Shown here: positions 34,970-43,370 of the stretch, piece by piece | Layout of the letters: every line of letters starts with the position of its first letter | Numbering within the stretch: position 1 is the first letter of the stretch | From: Sulfitobacter sp. THAF37 | Lineage (GTDB): Bacteria > Pseudomonadota > Alphaproteobacteria > Rhodobacterales > Rhodobacteraceae | Reading direction: 5' to 3' | Length of the DNA stretch: 64,000 bases | NCBI RefSeq assembly: GCF_009363555.1 | Contig: NZ_CP045372.1 | Span: 3,383,998-3,447,997, forward strand | Translations under genes and position numbers: made by a program | Notes under the pieces: generated by a model | What the model saw: only the letters and a program-made list of their open reading frames with translations | Told to the model about the DNA's origin: nothing | Database searches by the model: none

Positions 34970-35250
34970 GTCCAGCTCACCTGCTCGCCCCCCGGCAGCG
35001 CCGCGCGGGCCATCATCGGACGGTCATAGGCGGCGTCTATCGAATCGCAGAATGCGACCACCCAGGCATCGTCCATCATCATAAAGTCCAGAACCGCCCC
35101 CAGAAATACCGGGTCGGTTGCACGCTGCTTCAGATCGTCCTCCGACGCGCCGGTGCTGCCCAGGAAGACGGGCAACAGATCATCGTTTCCGACCAGCCAG
35201 GCCAGGGCCTGCAGGGCAAAACTTTCAGCGGACTCTCGCGCAAGTGACAT
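34966..35250 (-). CDS. DUF3572 family protein (94 aa)
   Basis: A short conserved alphaproteobacterial protein. 'ALQALAWLVGNDDLLPVFLG' and 'DPVFLGAVLDFMMMDDAWVV' are the family's characteristic blocks. It is soluble and helical, and its function is unknown. It lies upstream of and overlapping the HAD phosphatase gene, and diverges from the pleD homologue across a 101-bp gap, an arrangement common in related genomes as far as I recall. Confidence 0.85.
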   Translation of the reverse strand: MSLARESAESFALQALAWLVGNDDLLPVFLGSTGASEDDLKQRATDPVFLGAVLDFMMMDDAWVVAFCDSIDAAYDRPMMARAALPGGEQVSWT

Positions 35251-35351
35251 GGGGTTTTCCGGTTTTTAGGATTCTGGCAACGCTTTGTTAACCAATGGAG
35301 CGAAAAAAGTAGCCATGAGGTCTATACATTCTTCACGTGGGGTTCGGAGGC

Positions 35352-36773
35352 ATGCAAGGTAAAATCCTGATCGTGGATCCGATTGCGACGCACCGGATCA
35401 TGCTGAAGGTGAAACTGGCCAGCGCCTTCTACTGCGTGCTGCAGGCCGGCACCATGGCCGAGGCGCAGGATATCGCCGAAACGCGGGCACCCGATCTGAT
35501 CCTCTGCGCGATGCACCTGCCCGATGGGTCCGCTGCGGCACTCTGCAAGGCGCTGTCCGACCGCCCCCGCAGCAGGCCGATCGCGATGCTGGCCCTGTCC
35601 ACAGGTGTCGACAGGCCGACCCGCATGGCCGCGCTGGCGGCCGGGGTGCACGACGTGCTTGCCCGTCCCTTCGACGACACCCTGCTGCTGAGCCGCGTGC
35701 GCAGCCTGATCCGCGCGCACAACACGGAAGCCGATTGGCGCATTCGCGATGACGCAGCAGGCCCGCTCGGCTTTGCGGAGCCGGAAGTCCCCTTCGGCGC
35801 GCAAGGGGCTTTCGTCTTGGTCGGCCGGAACAAGGCCGTCATGCAACGCTGGGCCATCCAGATGCGGCCCCTACTGGGCGCGGGGGTGATGCTGGCCAAC
35901 GTCACCGATGTGATGAGCGAACGTATCGTCGCAAGGGCACCTGACATCTTTGTCCTGACCATCGACACCGATACCCCCCATCCCGAGGAAAATCTGCGGT
36001 TGATCTCGGCCCTGCGGGCGAACGCGCACACCCAGCATTCGGGCATTCTGGTGCTGCAGACGCGGCCCGATCCCGCCCTGGCCGCCACCGCGCTTGACCT
36101 CGGCGCGGATGATCTGATGACCGAAGGCTTCGACGCCGATGAACTCGCGCTGCGCCTCAAGGCGTTGCTGCGGCGCAAGCGGGTGACGGATCACCTGCGC
36201 CAGACCATCCGCACCGGCCTCAAGGCGGCGACGCGCGACCCGCTCACGGGGCTCTACAACCGGCGCTATGCGATGCCGCATCTCGCACAGGTGGCCGAAC
36301 AGGCGCGCGGCACCGGGCGGCCCTTTGCGGTCATGGTCTGCGACCTGGACCACTTCAAGCAGATCAACGATCTGTTCGGCCACGCCTCGGGCGATGCCGC
36401 ACTGGTGCAGGTCGCCGAACGGCTGCGCGGCGCGTTGCGCCCGACCGACATGGTGGCCCGCATCGGCGGCGAGGAATTCATGATCGTCATGCCGGCCACC
36501 ACGGCTGCGGAGGCGCGGCAAGCCGCCCTGCGCCTGTGCGACCAGATCGGCTGCCGCCCCTTCGATCTGCCCGGCAGCGCGACGCCGGTGCGCATCACCA
36601 TCAGCATCGGCATGACGATAAGCAGCGCCCCGCACAGCCTGCCGAATGTCGGCGAACCGGGTGTCACGCCACAGGAGACCGGAAACCGGCTGATGGATCA
36701 GGCGGACAAGGCGCTCTACACCGCCAAGGTGAAAGGCCGCAACCAGGTCGAGATGAGCCGCCCCGCAGCCTGA
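35352..36773 (+). CDS. pleD: PleD-type response regulator diguanylate cyclase, degenerate first receiver
   Basis: A 473-residue protein with REC1 (1-122), REC2 (about 152-280) and GGDEF (about 300-465). The GGDEF domain is intact: 'RIGGEEF' with an RxxD inhibitory site ('RPTD') five residues upstream. In REC1 the phosphoacceptor position is Ala53 ('LILCAMHLPDG'), the acidic pair is reduced to 'VDP', and the usual lysine is Arg105 ('ARPFDD'). So the phosphorylation switch known for Caulobacter PleD should not work here in the same way. GGAGG places the start at 35352; a GTG at 35337 is the alternative. Confidence 0.9.
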   Translation: MQGKILIVDPIATHRIMLKVKLASAFYCVLQAGTMAEAQDIAETRAPDLILCAMHLPDGSAAALCKALSDRPRSRPIAMLALSTGVDRPTRMAALAAGVHDVLARPFDDTLLLSRVRSLIRAHNTEADWRIRDDAAGPLGFAEPEVPFGAQGAFVLVGRNKAVMQRWAIQMRPLLGAGVMLANVTDVMSERIVARAPDIFVLTIDTDTPHPEENLRLISALRANAHTQHSGILVLQTRPDPALAATALDLGADDLMTEGFDADELALRLKALLRRKRVTDHLRQTIRTGLKAATRDPLTGLYNRRYAMPHLAQVAEQARGTGRPFAVMVCDLDHFKQINDLFGHASGDAALVQVAERLRGALRPTDMVARIGGEEFMIVMPATTAAEARQAALRLCDQIGCRPFDLPGSATPVRITISIGMTISSAPHSLPNVGEPGVTPQETGNRLMDQADKALYTAKVKGRNQVEMSRPAA

Positions 36774-36780
36774 CACCGCA

Positions 36781-37494
36781 TCATCCTGCGCGCCGGGGCC
36801 AACGGGCGGCGGATGCCGCCGACAAGGACGTCGCCACCGGCCGCAGCATCCGCCGCGGCAGCAACATCAGCATCGCGGGGGCGTCCACCTCCACTGTCAT
36901 CGGCCCCGTCGCGTGGTTCGATGTGCCGGATTGAAGGCCCGGCGCAAAGCCCAGCCCATCGAGTGGCCAGTGCAGCCCCGTGCTGCGCGCCGAGACGGGT
37001 CCAAGCGGAAACAATGAAACGACATCTCCCGGCCCGGTCGGCAGGGCGATCCGGGGTGGCGTGAGGAACACCACCTCTTCCGCCCCAAGCAGGACGCAGG
37101 GACGGTCGGCACAGACCATCAGGGTGTGCAGGGCCGCAAGCTGATGATCCATCCGTCCGCCGGTAAATCCCACGGCAATGACCAGCGGCGCGTCGATGCG
37201 GGTCAGCGCCTTTTCGAAATCGGTGCTGTCTTGCTCCGCGATCGGGTGCAGGACCTCGGGCGGCAATGCGTCCCGGTCCGCCCTTGTCAGGGAATCGAAA
37301 TCGCCGATCACCGCTTCGGGCATCACCCCGGCTGCCAGCGCAGCCCCCGCGCCGCCGTCCGCTGCAACGCACCTCGGTGCCAGCGTCAACGCTTCGGCAA
37401 GGTCCTGCGGCGTAGAATTCCCCCCACCGACCAGCGTGATTGGCACCGTATCGTACACAATGCTATTTGTTTTGGCGACAATGCCGTCATTCAT
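36781..37494 (-). CDS. Thiamine diphosphokinase
   Basis: This enzyme phosphorylates thiamine to thiamine diphosphate with ATP. Characteristic blocks are 'VGGGNS', 'CVAADGGAGAAL', 'AVIGDFDSL', 'PIAEQDSTDFEKAL' and 'VGFTGGRMDHQLAALHTL', covering the substrate and metal sites of the TPK catalytic domain. The C-terminal part is the smaller thiamine-binding domain ('TGLHWPLDG', 'GTSNHA'). At 237 residues it is of normal length. It is convergent with the pleD homologue, with 7 bp between the stops. No TPP riboswitch was seen upstream. Confidence 0.9.
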   Translation of the reverse strand: MNDGIVAKTNSIVYDTVPITLVGGGNSTPQDLAEALTLAPRCVAADGGAGAALAAGVMPEAVIGDFDSLTRADRDALPPEVLHPIAEQDSTDFEKALTRIDAPLVIAVGFTGGRMDHQLAALHTLMVCADRPCVLLGAEEVVFLTPPRIALPTGPGDVVSLFPLGPVSARSTGLHWPLDGLGFAPGLQSGTSNHATGPMTVEVDAPAMLMLLPRRMLRPVATSLSAASAARWPRRAG

Positions 37495-37632
37495 GGCTCA
37501 TTTGCCCTTATTCCGGAAACAGATCACATTCTGGCCTTGAAATGATACGATGCCTTGCACAGATTCGGGCCGGTTTGGTCTTGGACATCGTGGTAAACAG
37601 GTTTCTGCACAACCGCAGAGGACGAGCATCCG

Positions 37633-39921
37633 ATGATGAGTAACAACAAGATCCTGACCGTCTCCTATGGCACGTTTTCGTGCACGCTGGAAGGTTTCGA
37701 CGACAGCTTCGGCACCATGAAGGCGATTGCGGAGTATTTCCGCGACCTGGCGGCAGACGACCGTTACTTCGGTGCCGAACCACCCCAGCCGGACGCGGAA
37801 ATGCTCGCCCGGATTGCGCAGAAGGAAATTTCTCGCCGGGTTCAGGCCCGCGAACACGAGGGCAAGATCGTTCTCAGCGCCCTGGAAGACCAGCGGGACA
37901 CCGCGCGGGCGCAGGAACAGCAGACATCGGAACAGCAGACACCGGCGGCCCAATCGCCCGCCCCCGCCGAACAGCCTGCTGCCCCGGCAGCCGCTGCCGA
38001 GGCCGAAGAGACCGCCATCGCCGCCGAGGCGCATGTGGATATCACCGATGTCTCCGATCCGCTTGAGGAAGAAGACGTGGCAGCCCCGGTCGCGCAGACG
38101 CCTGCCGAAGAGACCGACAATATCTCCGACACCGCCGCCGAAAGCGCGGAGAGTGACGCGGAAACCGACATCGTCCCCGGCCAACCGGATTCGGAAGTCG
38201 GCTCCTTCTTTGCCGAAAGCGATGCGGCTACCGTCGCATCGGATGATTTCGAGGACGCTGCGGATGACATCGCCGAGCAGGCAGTCACGGCAGAGACCGA
38301 TGCGACGCCGGTAACGGCCCCCGCCCCCGTCAGCGCGGCCCCCGCCCCCGACAGTATCGCAGCCAAGCTCCAGCGCATCCGTGCAGTGGTCGCCCAGCAT
38401 GACGGCAACGCCTCCGACGACGGCTATGCCGAAGACGAGCACGCCGTCGCGACAGCCTCGGCCGATGCGCATGCCTTCTACGGCGATGACGACATGGCAG
38501 ATGACGACCTGGCCGAACAGGACGCCGTCGCCCTGGCGCGTCATGACATCGAAGACGCGCTCGACGCGGACGATGCCGCCGACAGCGCCGAAGAGGCTGA
38601 CGAGTACAGCGACATCCTGAGCCGCCTGTCGATGGAAGACGACGCGCCCGCGGCGACCTTGCCGGAAGAAACCGCGCAGCAAGACACCACGGAGCAGCAC
38701 GCTGCGGAACAGCATGACGCGCTCGCCAACCTCTTCGGGTCCGACGACGACGCAGAAGACGATGACGAGGTTCTGACACAGGACGCCGCGGACGAGGCGC
38801 CAGAGGCAGATGACGATTTCGACATCGCGGCAGAAGCCGAGGATGACCTCGACGCGGACACCGGGGAAGATGCCCACACCTCCACCGAGAATGCCGAGGC
38901 GGAGGTCACTGCGCCCCCACAGCCCCGTGCCCGTGTGATCAAGGTCAAACGTGCCGAACTCGAAGAGGCCATCGCCCGCGGTCAGCTGGAAGAATACGAA
39001 GACGAAGACCAGGACGACGACGATTTCGCAATGTCCGACGATGACGCGGACGGCGACCTGGATTTGGACGACCTGGCACCTGCCAAGTCCGGCAACGCGA
39101 CTTCGCTCTCGCCAGAAGACGAACAGGAACTGGCGCGCGAACTGGCGGAACTGGAAAAGGACATCGTCAGCGATAGCGCCGCGTTGGACAAAGAGCCCGC
39201 GGCAGGCTGGACATCCGGCAACGCGCGCCACGCCCTGCCCGAGATCGAGGACGAGGCCAGGGGCGACATGACCCGCCTGATGGCTGAAGCCGACCACCAG
39301 ATGGACGAACCCGAAAGCACGAAACGTCGCAACGCCTTTGCCCATCTGCGCGCCGCCGTCGCGGCCAAGAAGGCGGACAGCGCCATCGGCACCGATACGG
39401 AGCGCGATGAAAAGAACCGTGCCTTCCGCTCGGACCTGGAAGAGGTCGTGCGCCCCCGTCGCCCCGTCGGATCGGGAAGCCGGACCGCGCGTCCGGGCGA
39501 ATCGCGCCCTGCACCGCTGAAACTGGTGGCGGAACAGCGGATCGACGTGGACCGCCCCCGGGCCGAAGGGCCGGTGCGCCCGCGCCGCGTCTCTGCGGTG
39601 ACAGCCCAGCCCAAGGCGCCCGCCGCCGGCACCGTCAGCTTTGCCGAGTATGCCGAGGAAATGGGTGCGCATTCCCTGTCTGAACTGCTGGAGGCCGCAG
39701 CGGCCTATATGTCGTTTGTCGAAGGGTTCGAACAATTCTCGCGCCCGCAGCTGATGACCAAGGTGCGCCAGGTCGGTCCCCAGGACGGCTTCAGCCGCGA
39801 AGACGGGCTGCGCTCTTTCGGGCAGCTCCTGCGGGCAGGCAAGATCGAAAAGATCAAGGGCGGTCGCTTTACCGTATCAGAGGACATCGGCTATCGTCCC
39901 GACCAGCGCGCCGCCGGTTGA
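37633..39921 (+). CDS. Large acidic, mostly disordered hypothetical protein (762 aa)
   Basis: I do not recognise a catalytic domain. Residues about 1-90 ('TVSYGTFSCTLEGFDD', 'MKAIAEYFRDLAADD') and about 640-762 ('SFAEYAEEMGAHSLSELLEA', 'YMSFVEGFEQFSRPQLMTKV') look folded and conserved in kind. Between them lies about 550 residues extremely rich in Asp, Glu and Ala with low complexity, probably disordered. There is no signal peptide or membrane segment. Such a protein could be a scaffold or a nucleoid or envelope interactor, but no function can be assigned. A strong terminator follows directly. Confidence 0.85.
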   Translation: MMSNNKILTVSYGTFSCTLEGFDDSFGTMKAIAEYFRDLAADDRYFGAEPPQPDAEMLARIAQKEISRRVQAREHEGKIVLSALEDQRDTARAQEQQTSEQQTPAAQSPAPAEQPAAPAAAAEAEETAIAAEAHVDITDVSDPLEEEDVAAPVAQTPAEETDNISDTAAESAESDAETDIVPGQPDSEVGSFFAESDAATVASDDFEDAADDIAEQAVTAETDATPVTAPAPVSAAPAPDSIAAKLQRIRAVVAQHDGNASDDGYAEDEHAVATASADAHAFYGDDDMADDDLAEQDAVALARHDIEDALDADDAADSAEEADEYSDILSRLSMEDDAPAATLPEETAQQDTTEQHAAEQHDALANLFGSDDDAEDDDEVLTQDAADEAPEADDDFDIAAEAEDDLDADTGEDAHTSTENAEAEVTAPPQPRARVIKVKRAELEEAIARGQLEEYEDEDQDDDDFAMSDDDADGDLDLDDLAPAKSGNATSLSPEDEQELARELAELEKDIVSDSAALDKEPAAGWTSGNARHALPEIEDEARGDMTRLMAEADHQMDEPESTKRRNAFAHLRAAVAAKKADSAIGTDTERDEKNRAFRSDLEEVVRPRRPVGSGSRTARPGESRPAPLKLVAEQRIDVDRPRAEGPVRPRRVSAVTAQPKAPAAGTVSFAEYAEEMGAHSLSELLEAAAAYMSFVEGFEQFSRPQLMTKVRQVGPQDGFSREDGLRSFGQLLRAGKIEKIKGGRFTVSEDIGYRPDQRAAG

Positions 39922-39937
39922 ACACAGCCCACCCGGC

Positions 39938-39972
39938 ATGAAAAGGCCGCCCCTCGGGGCGGCCTTTTCATT
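39938..39972 (+). terminator. Rho-independent terminator after the acidic protein gene
   Basis: A near-perfect hairpin, ATGAAAAGGCCGCCCC paired with GGGGCGGCCTTTTCAT around a two-base loop, with T-rich sequence at the 3' side. It starts 17 bp after the stop codon at 39921. The symmetry would allow action on both strands. Confidence 0.9.
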
Positions 39973-40181
39973 TCGATGCATGGCCTTGCAAACAGCCGCC
40001 AAGGACGTGGCATGACGTCGGACGATGGCCAGCGATGGCCTATTCGGCGCGAACGCCGTCGACATGCTGCCTGAGCGCGACCCAGCGCGGTCCACACATC
40101 CCGAGCCCCGGCTTCACTCACCTGCATCAAAGGCTGAAACGGACTACCCCTGCAGGGGCCTCTCGACCCGACGGCGCAACC
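39973..40181. other. Intergenic region without a recognised gene
   Basis: About 210 bp between the terminator and the convergent DUF2842 gene. Short open frames exist, but none has a ribosome site or recognisable product. I see no repeat or promoter worth naming. Confidence 0.5.
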
Positions 40182-40406
40182 TCAGTCGTCCCGCCCGTCG
40201 GGGTCCGCCTGCCCGACGCCCCTGAAGACGAACTTGAAGGGAATCGCCCAAAGCACGCCAAGGCCCACGTAGACCGCCAGTTCCACCAGGATCGAAGGCC
40301 TGTCGAACAGCGCAACCACGTTCAGCGCCACCACGATATAAAGCGGCAGACCGATTAGCAGGATAACCAGCGCCCAGCGGCGCCGCGCCTTGTAGCTCAG
40401 GGCCAT
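40182..40406 (-). CDS. DUF2842 family membrane protein (74 aa)
   Basis: A small protein with two predicted membrane helices ('WALVILLIGLPLYIVVALNV' and 'LVELAVYVGLGVLWAIPFKF') and a short charged C-terminal tail ending 'DPDGRDD'. The double-helix layout with 'YKARRRWALV' at the start matches the alphaproteobacterial DUF2842 family of unknown function. It sits 9 bp downstream of purA on the same strand and is probably co-transcribed with it. Confidence 0.85.
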   Translation of the reverse strand: MALSYKARRRWALVILLIGLPLYIVVALNVVALFDRPSILVELAVYVGLGVLWAIPFKFVFRGVGQADPDGRDD

Positions 40407-40415
40407 GCGATCTCC

Positions 40416-41708
40416 TCAGTCAGCGAAGGGGTCTGTCACCAGGATGGTATCCTCGCGCTCCGGCGAGGTGGAGAGTAGCGCCACGGGGCATTGGATCAAC
40501 TCCTCGACCCGGCGCACGTATTTGATCGCCTCCGCCGGCAGGTCGGCCCAGCTGCGGGCGCCTTCGGTCGATTGCGACCAGCCCGGCATTTCCTCGTAGA
40601 TCGGGGTACAGCGCGCCTGCTGGTCCGCCGCGGTCGGCAGATATTCCAGGGTCTTGCCATCCAGTTCGTAGCCCACGCAGATCTTGAGGGTATCAAAACC
40701 GTCCAGCACATCCAGTTTGGTAAAGGCGATGCCGTTCACGCCCGATGTGGCGCAGGTCTGGCGGACCAGCACCGCATCGAACCAGCCGCAGCGGCGCTTG
40801 CGCCCGGTGACGGTGCCGAACTCATGCCCCCGTTCGCCCAGCCTTTGGCCGTCCGCATCGTCCAGTTCTGCCGGGAAAGGCCCTTCACCCACGCGCGTTG
40901 TATAGGCCTTCACGATCCCAAGGACAAAGTCGATGGAGCCGGGCCCGATCCCGGTGCCGGTCGCCGCCTGCCCCGCGATCACGTTCGACGAGGTGACGAA
41001 AGGATAGGTGCCAAAGTCGATGTCCAGCAGCGCGCCCTGCGCACCTTCGAACAGGATGCGCTTGCCCGCCTTGCGCTGTTCGTTCAGCACCTTCCAGACC
41101 GGTGCGGCATATTCCAGGACGGTCGGCGCGATCTCTTTCAGCGACGCGATCAGCGCGTCGCGGTCCACCGGTTCCAGCCCCAGCCCCCGGCGCAGCGCGT
41201 CGTGATGGACAAGCGCACGGTCCACCCGCAGCTCCAACGTGGCCTCATCTGCCAGATCGGCCACGCGCACCGCGCGGCGACCCACCTTGTCCTCGTACGC
41301 GGGGCCGATGCCGCGCCCGGTGGTGCCGATCTTGGCCACCGAATTCTGCGCCTCCCGCGCGCGGTCAAGCTCGCCGTGAATCGGCAGGATCAGCGGCGTA
41401 TTCTCCGCGATCATCAGGGTTTCCGGGCTGATCGTCACGCCCTGGCTGCGCAGGCCTTCGATCTCCTTTACCAGATGCCAGGGGTCCAGCACCACGCCGT
41501 TGCCGATCACGCTCAGCTTGCCGCCGCGCACGATGCCCGAGGGCAGCAGGCTCAGCTTGAAGACCTCACCGTCGATCACCAGCGTGTGGCCCGCATTATG
41601 CCCGCCCTGGAACCGCGCGATCACATCGGCCCGCTCGGACAGCCAGTCGACAATCTTGCCTTTCCCCTCGTCTCCCCACTGGGCACCGACAACAACGACA
41701 TTGGCCAT
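40416..41708 (-). CDS. purA: Adenylosuccinate synthetase
   Basis: This catalyses the first committed step of AMP synthesis: IMP + aspartate + GTP to adenylosuccinate. The 430-residue protein is full length. Landmarks are the N-terminal '[20 protein letters not shown]' (P-loop-like, catalytic Asp), '[13 protein letters not shown]', '[14 protein letters not shown]' and the late '[15 protein letters not shown]'. The short DUF2842 gene follows in the same direction. It diverges from the small membrane protein gene at 41880 across about 170 bp. Confidence 0.97.
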   Translation of the reverse strand: MANVVVVGAQWGDEGKGKIVDWLSERADVIARFQGGHNAGHTLVIDGEVFKLSLLPSGIVRGGKLSVIGNGVVLDPWHLVKEIEGLRSQGVTISPETLMIAENTPLILPIHGELDRAREAQNSVAKIGTTGRGIGPAYEDKVGRRAVRVADLADEATLELRVDRALVHHDALRRGLGLEPVDRDALIASLKEIAPTVLEYAAPVWKVLNEQRKAGKRILFEGAQGALLDIDFGTYPFVTSSNVIAGQAATGTGIGPGSIDFVLGIVKAYTTRVGEGPFPAELDDADGQRLGERGHEFGTVTGRKRRCGWFDAVLVRQTCATSGVNGIAFTKLDVLDGFDTLKICVGYELDGKTLEYLPTAADQQARCTPIYEEMPGWSQSTEGARSWADLPAEAIKYVRRVEELIQCPVALLSTSPEREDTILVTDPFAD

Positions 41709-41879
41709 ATTGAACTTCCCCTTTTGGCAACCGGGCCTGCTATAACGTCGAAGCAGCGCGGGTGAAACTGAAAAACGTGACCGGCCCGCGCGGATTGTCC
41801 GCAGAGGTGACGGTCAACATGGACTTTGACCGCGTTTCGGGGCTATGGACCTGCCCAAACCGCAAGGAGGGTCTGCACA

Positions 41880-42275
41880 ATGGGTTTCGTGATGCGCTGG
41901 GTCTGTGCGTTTATTCTGCTGGCGGCGACCTTCAACCCGACGGAATACAATTACACCAACTGGGTGATGGATTATGGCGGGGCCAATCTGTCCATCGCGG
42001 TGCTGCTGGGGCTTCTGCTGCTGATCGGCTACATCATCTACCTGCGGGCGACGCTACGCTCCATCGGGGCTTTTGGCATGTTGCTGGTGCTGGCGGTCGT
42101 GGGTGCGGCGCTTTGGGTGCTGTATGACCTCAAGGTGCTGCGCCTCGACAATTCCAGCGTCAACGTCTGGCTTTCCCTCGCGGCGTTGAGCCTCGTGCTT
42201 GGCATCGGCCTGAGCTGGAGCCATGTGCGCCGCGCGCTCTCGGGTCAGGCCGACATCGACGACGTCGACGAATGA
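41880..42275 (+). CDS. Small four-helix membrane protein, DUF6524-like (131 aa)
   Basis: A strong AAGGAGG ten bases before the ATG at 41880 sets the start. The protein has four hydrophobic helices: 'FVMRWVCAFILLAATF', 'LSIAVLLGLLLLIGYIIYL', 'AFGMLLVLAVVGAALWVLYD' and 'WLSLAALSLVLGIGLSW', with the motif 'FNPTEYNYTNWV' after the first. That motif and the layout match a conserved proteobacterial family of unknown function. It converges with the nitrile hydratase accessory gene. Confidence 0.8.
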   Translation: MGFVMRWVCAFILLAATFNPTEYNYTNWVMDYGGANLSIAVLLGLLLLIGYIIYLRATLRSIGAFGMLLVLAVVGAALWVLYDLKVLRLDNSSVNVWLSLAALSLVLGIGLSWSHVRRALSGQADIDDVDE

Positions 42276-42302
42276 CGGGACGGCGGGCGGGGCGATCCGG
42301 CG

Positions 42303-42626
42303 TCAGCCGGGAGCGTCGTCCAGCCGCACCGGCGCCCCATGCGGCGTGCGCAGATAGGTCGCCTCCCACGCATCGCGCAGCGCGCTGACATCGCCCGCTT
42401 CGGCCATTCCGCGCTCGGCCAGCAGGTCCTCCAGGGTTTCCAGCCAGGCGGCAAAGTAATCCTCGCCCCCATTCAGGTCCCGCGACAGACCGTGCCGCCG
42501 CAGGGTCGCGCCGAGACGCGCGGCCCAATCGCCCCAGCTGAACTGGCCGCTTTCATTCAGATGCACCGTCAGGGCAAAGACCTGCGCATGCCAGGGTGCC
42601 TCGAATGCCGGTTCGGGCCGGATCAT
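42303..42626 (-). CDS. Nitrile hydratase accessory protein (107 aa)
   Basis: A small protein encoded after the nitrile hydratase subunits, the place of the activator/metallochaperone-like protein (NhlE/P14K type) in cobalt-type operons. It resembles the N-terminal part of the beta subunit: 'EAPWHAQVFALTVHLNESGQ' and 'WAARLGATLRR' mirror 'FHADWHPRAMAVTVATGPLG' in nthB. In cobalt enzymes such proteins carry the alpha subunit during self-subunit swapping for metal insertion. The ATG at 42626 overlaps the nthB stop (ATGA). Confidence 0.85.
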   Translation of the reverse strand: MIRPEPAFEAPWHAQVFALTVHLNESGQFSWGDWAARLGATLRRHGLSRDLNGGEDYFAAWLETLEDLLAERGMAEAGDVSALRDAWEATYLRTPHGAPVRLDDAPG

Positions 42627-43300
42627 GGTGCAGCCCTCAGATAGCTTTGCCACAGGTCCACCACCACCTCGTCACCGGGGTGTTCCGGATGCGCCCAAAG
42701 CTCGGACGCGGGAAAGACCACCGCATAAAGCGGTTCGGGCGCCTCGCCCAGCCCATGCGCATTGCTGTCGGGAAAAACATGTGATCCGTGCAGCCGCAGG
42801 ATGCGCCCCCGCGCCCCGGCGGCATAGGCGGGCAACCGGGTGTGACCACCCGGCACCGCGGCATTCTCGGCCTGCGCCCGCGTCACCACCGCATCACCCG
42901 CCGCAAACACCGGCCTCACCGCGCTGGGGCGGTCCACCGGCCCGCCGCGCGCCAGAACCTCTGCCACCCGGTCGCGGGTCAGTGCCCGGTCCGCCAGCGG
43001 GCTGGGCCCCGCCTCCGCCGCGCCGGTCAGTTCGTCGCGGGTGACAAGCCCCTGCTCCACCAGCAGGTTCGCCAGCGCCGCCATCCATTTTTCGTAGTAG
43101 GAGAACCGGGTATAATCCTTTGGCGCGAGCCGTTCGCGCGCATGGCGCGACATGTCGAGGTTCCATTGCCCCAGCGGGCCTGTCGCCACAGTGACCGCCA
43201 TGGCACGCGGGTGCCAGTCCGCGTGAAAGATCACGCTTTCCTCTTCGGGCACCACCGGTCCATCGCCGAACCGCCCGCCCATGTCGTGGACGCGGGTCAC
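42623..43300 (-). CDS. nthB: Nitrile hydratase beta subunit
   Basis: With the alpha subunit, this forms the enzyme that hydrates nitriles to amides. The family opening 'VHDMGGRFGDGPV' begins here at a GTG (43298-43300), giving 225 residues. The C-terminal SH3-like barrel has 'PAYAAGARGRILRLHGSHVF' and 'YAVVFPASELWA'. The normal ATG overlapping the nthA stop is separated from this GTG by two extra 35-bp tandem copies, described separately, so the subunit probably starts at the third copy. The stop overlaps the accessory gene. Confidence 0.9.
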   Translation of the reverse strand: MTRVHDMGGRFGDGPVVPEEESVIFHADWHPRAMAVTVATGPLGQWNLDMSRHARERLAPKDYTRFSYYEKWMAALANLLVEQGLVTRDELTGAAEAGPSPLADRALTRDRVAEVLARGGPVDRPSAVRPVFAAGDAVVTRAQAENAAVPGGHTRLPAYAAGARGRILRLHGSHVFPDSNAHGLGEAPEPLYAVVFPASELWAHPEHPGDEVVVDLWQSYLRAAP

Positions 43301-43335
43301 GCGACTGCGCCAGTATGGTCGTGGACGCAGGTCAC
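43297..43335 (-). CDS. 12-codon minicistron 2 between nthA and nthB
   Basis: This starts at GTG (43333-43335), reads (M/V)TCVHDHTGAVA and stops at a TGA (43297-43299) that overlaps the nthB GTG. It is a near copy of minicistron 1 with four changed bases. Together they form a chain of GTGA/ATGA junctions from nthA to nthB that could carry ribosomes by termination-reinitiation. Confidence 0.4.
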   Translation of the reverse strand: MTCVHDHTGAVA

Positions 43336-43370
43336 GCGACTGCACCAGGATGGTCGTGGACGCGGGTCAT
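43332..43370 (-). CDS. 12-codon minicistron 1 between nthA and nthB
   Basis: This reads MTRVHDHPGAVA and stops. The ATG (43368-43370) overlaps the nthA TGA as ATGA, which is the expected original start of nthB; the first six residues match the nthB opening. A 35-bp unit (not a multiple of three) throws it out of frame. Its TGA overlaps the start of minicistron 2. It may be a translated leader or just a by-product of duplication. Confidence 0.45.
   Translation of the reverse strand: MTRVHDHPGAVA

Larger units (their letters stand above)
43283..43370. repeat. 35-bp tandem repeat at the nthA-nthB junction
   Basis: GTCGTGGACGC recurs with exact 35-bp spacing at 43283, 43318 and 43353. The first two units are complete copies differing at three or four positions; the third is partial and runs into the nthA end. 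Each unit carries the codons for 'TRVHDH' or 'TCVHDH' and a new (A/G)TG start, so the whole block looks like a duplication of the original nthB start region. Confidence 0.9.

Noticed and set aside
43283..43370. Regular 35-bp repeats resembling a mini-CRISPR
   Set aside because: The copies are directly contiguous with no spacers, are coding in context and end inside nthA/nthB; no cas genes are near.
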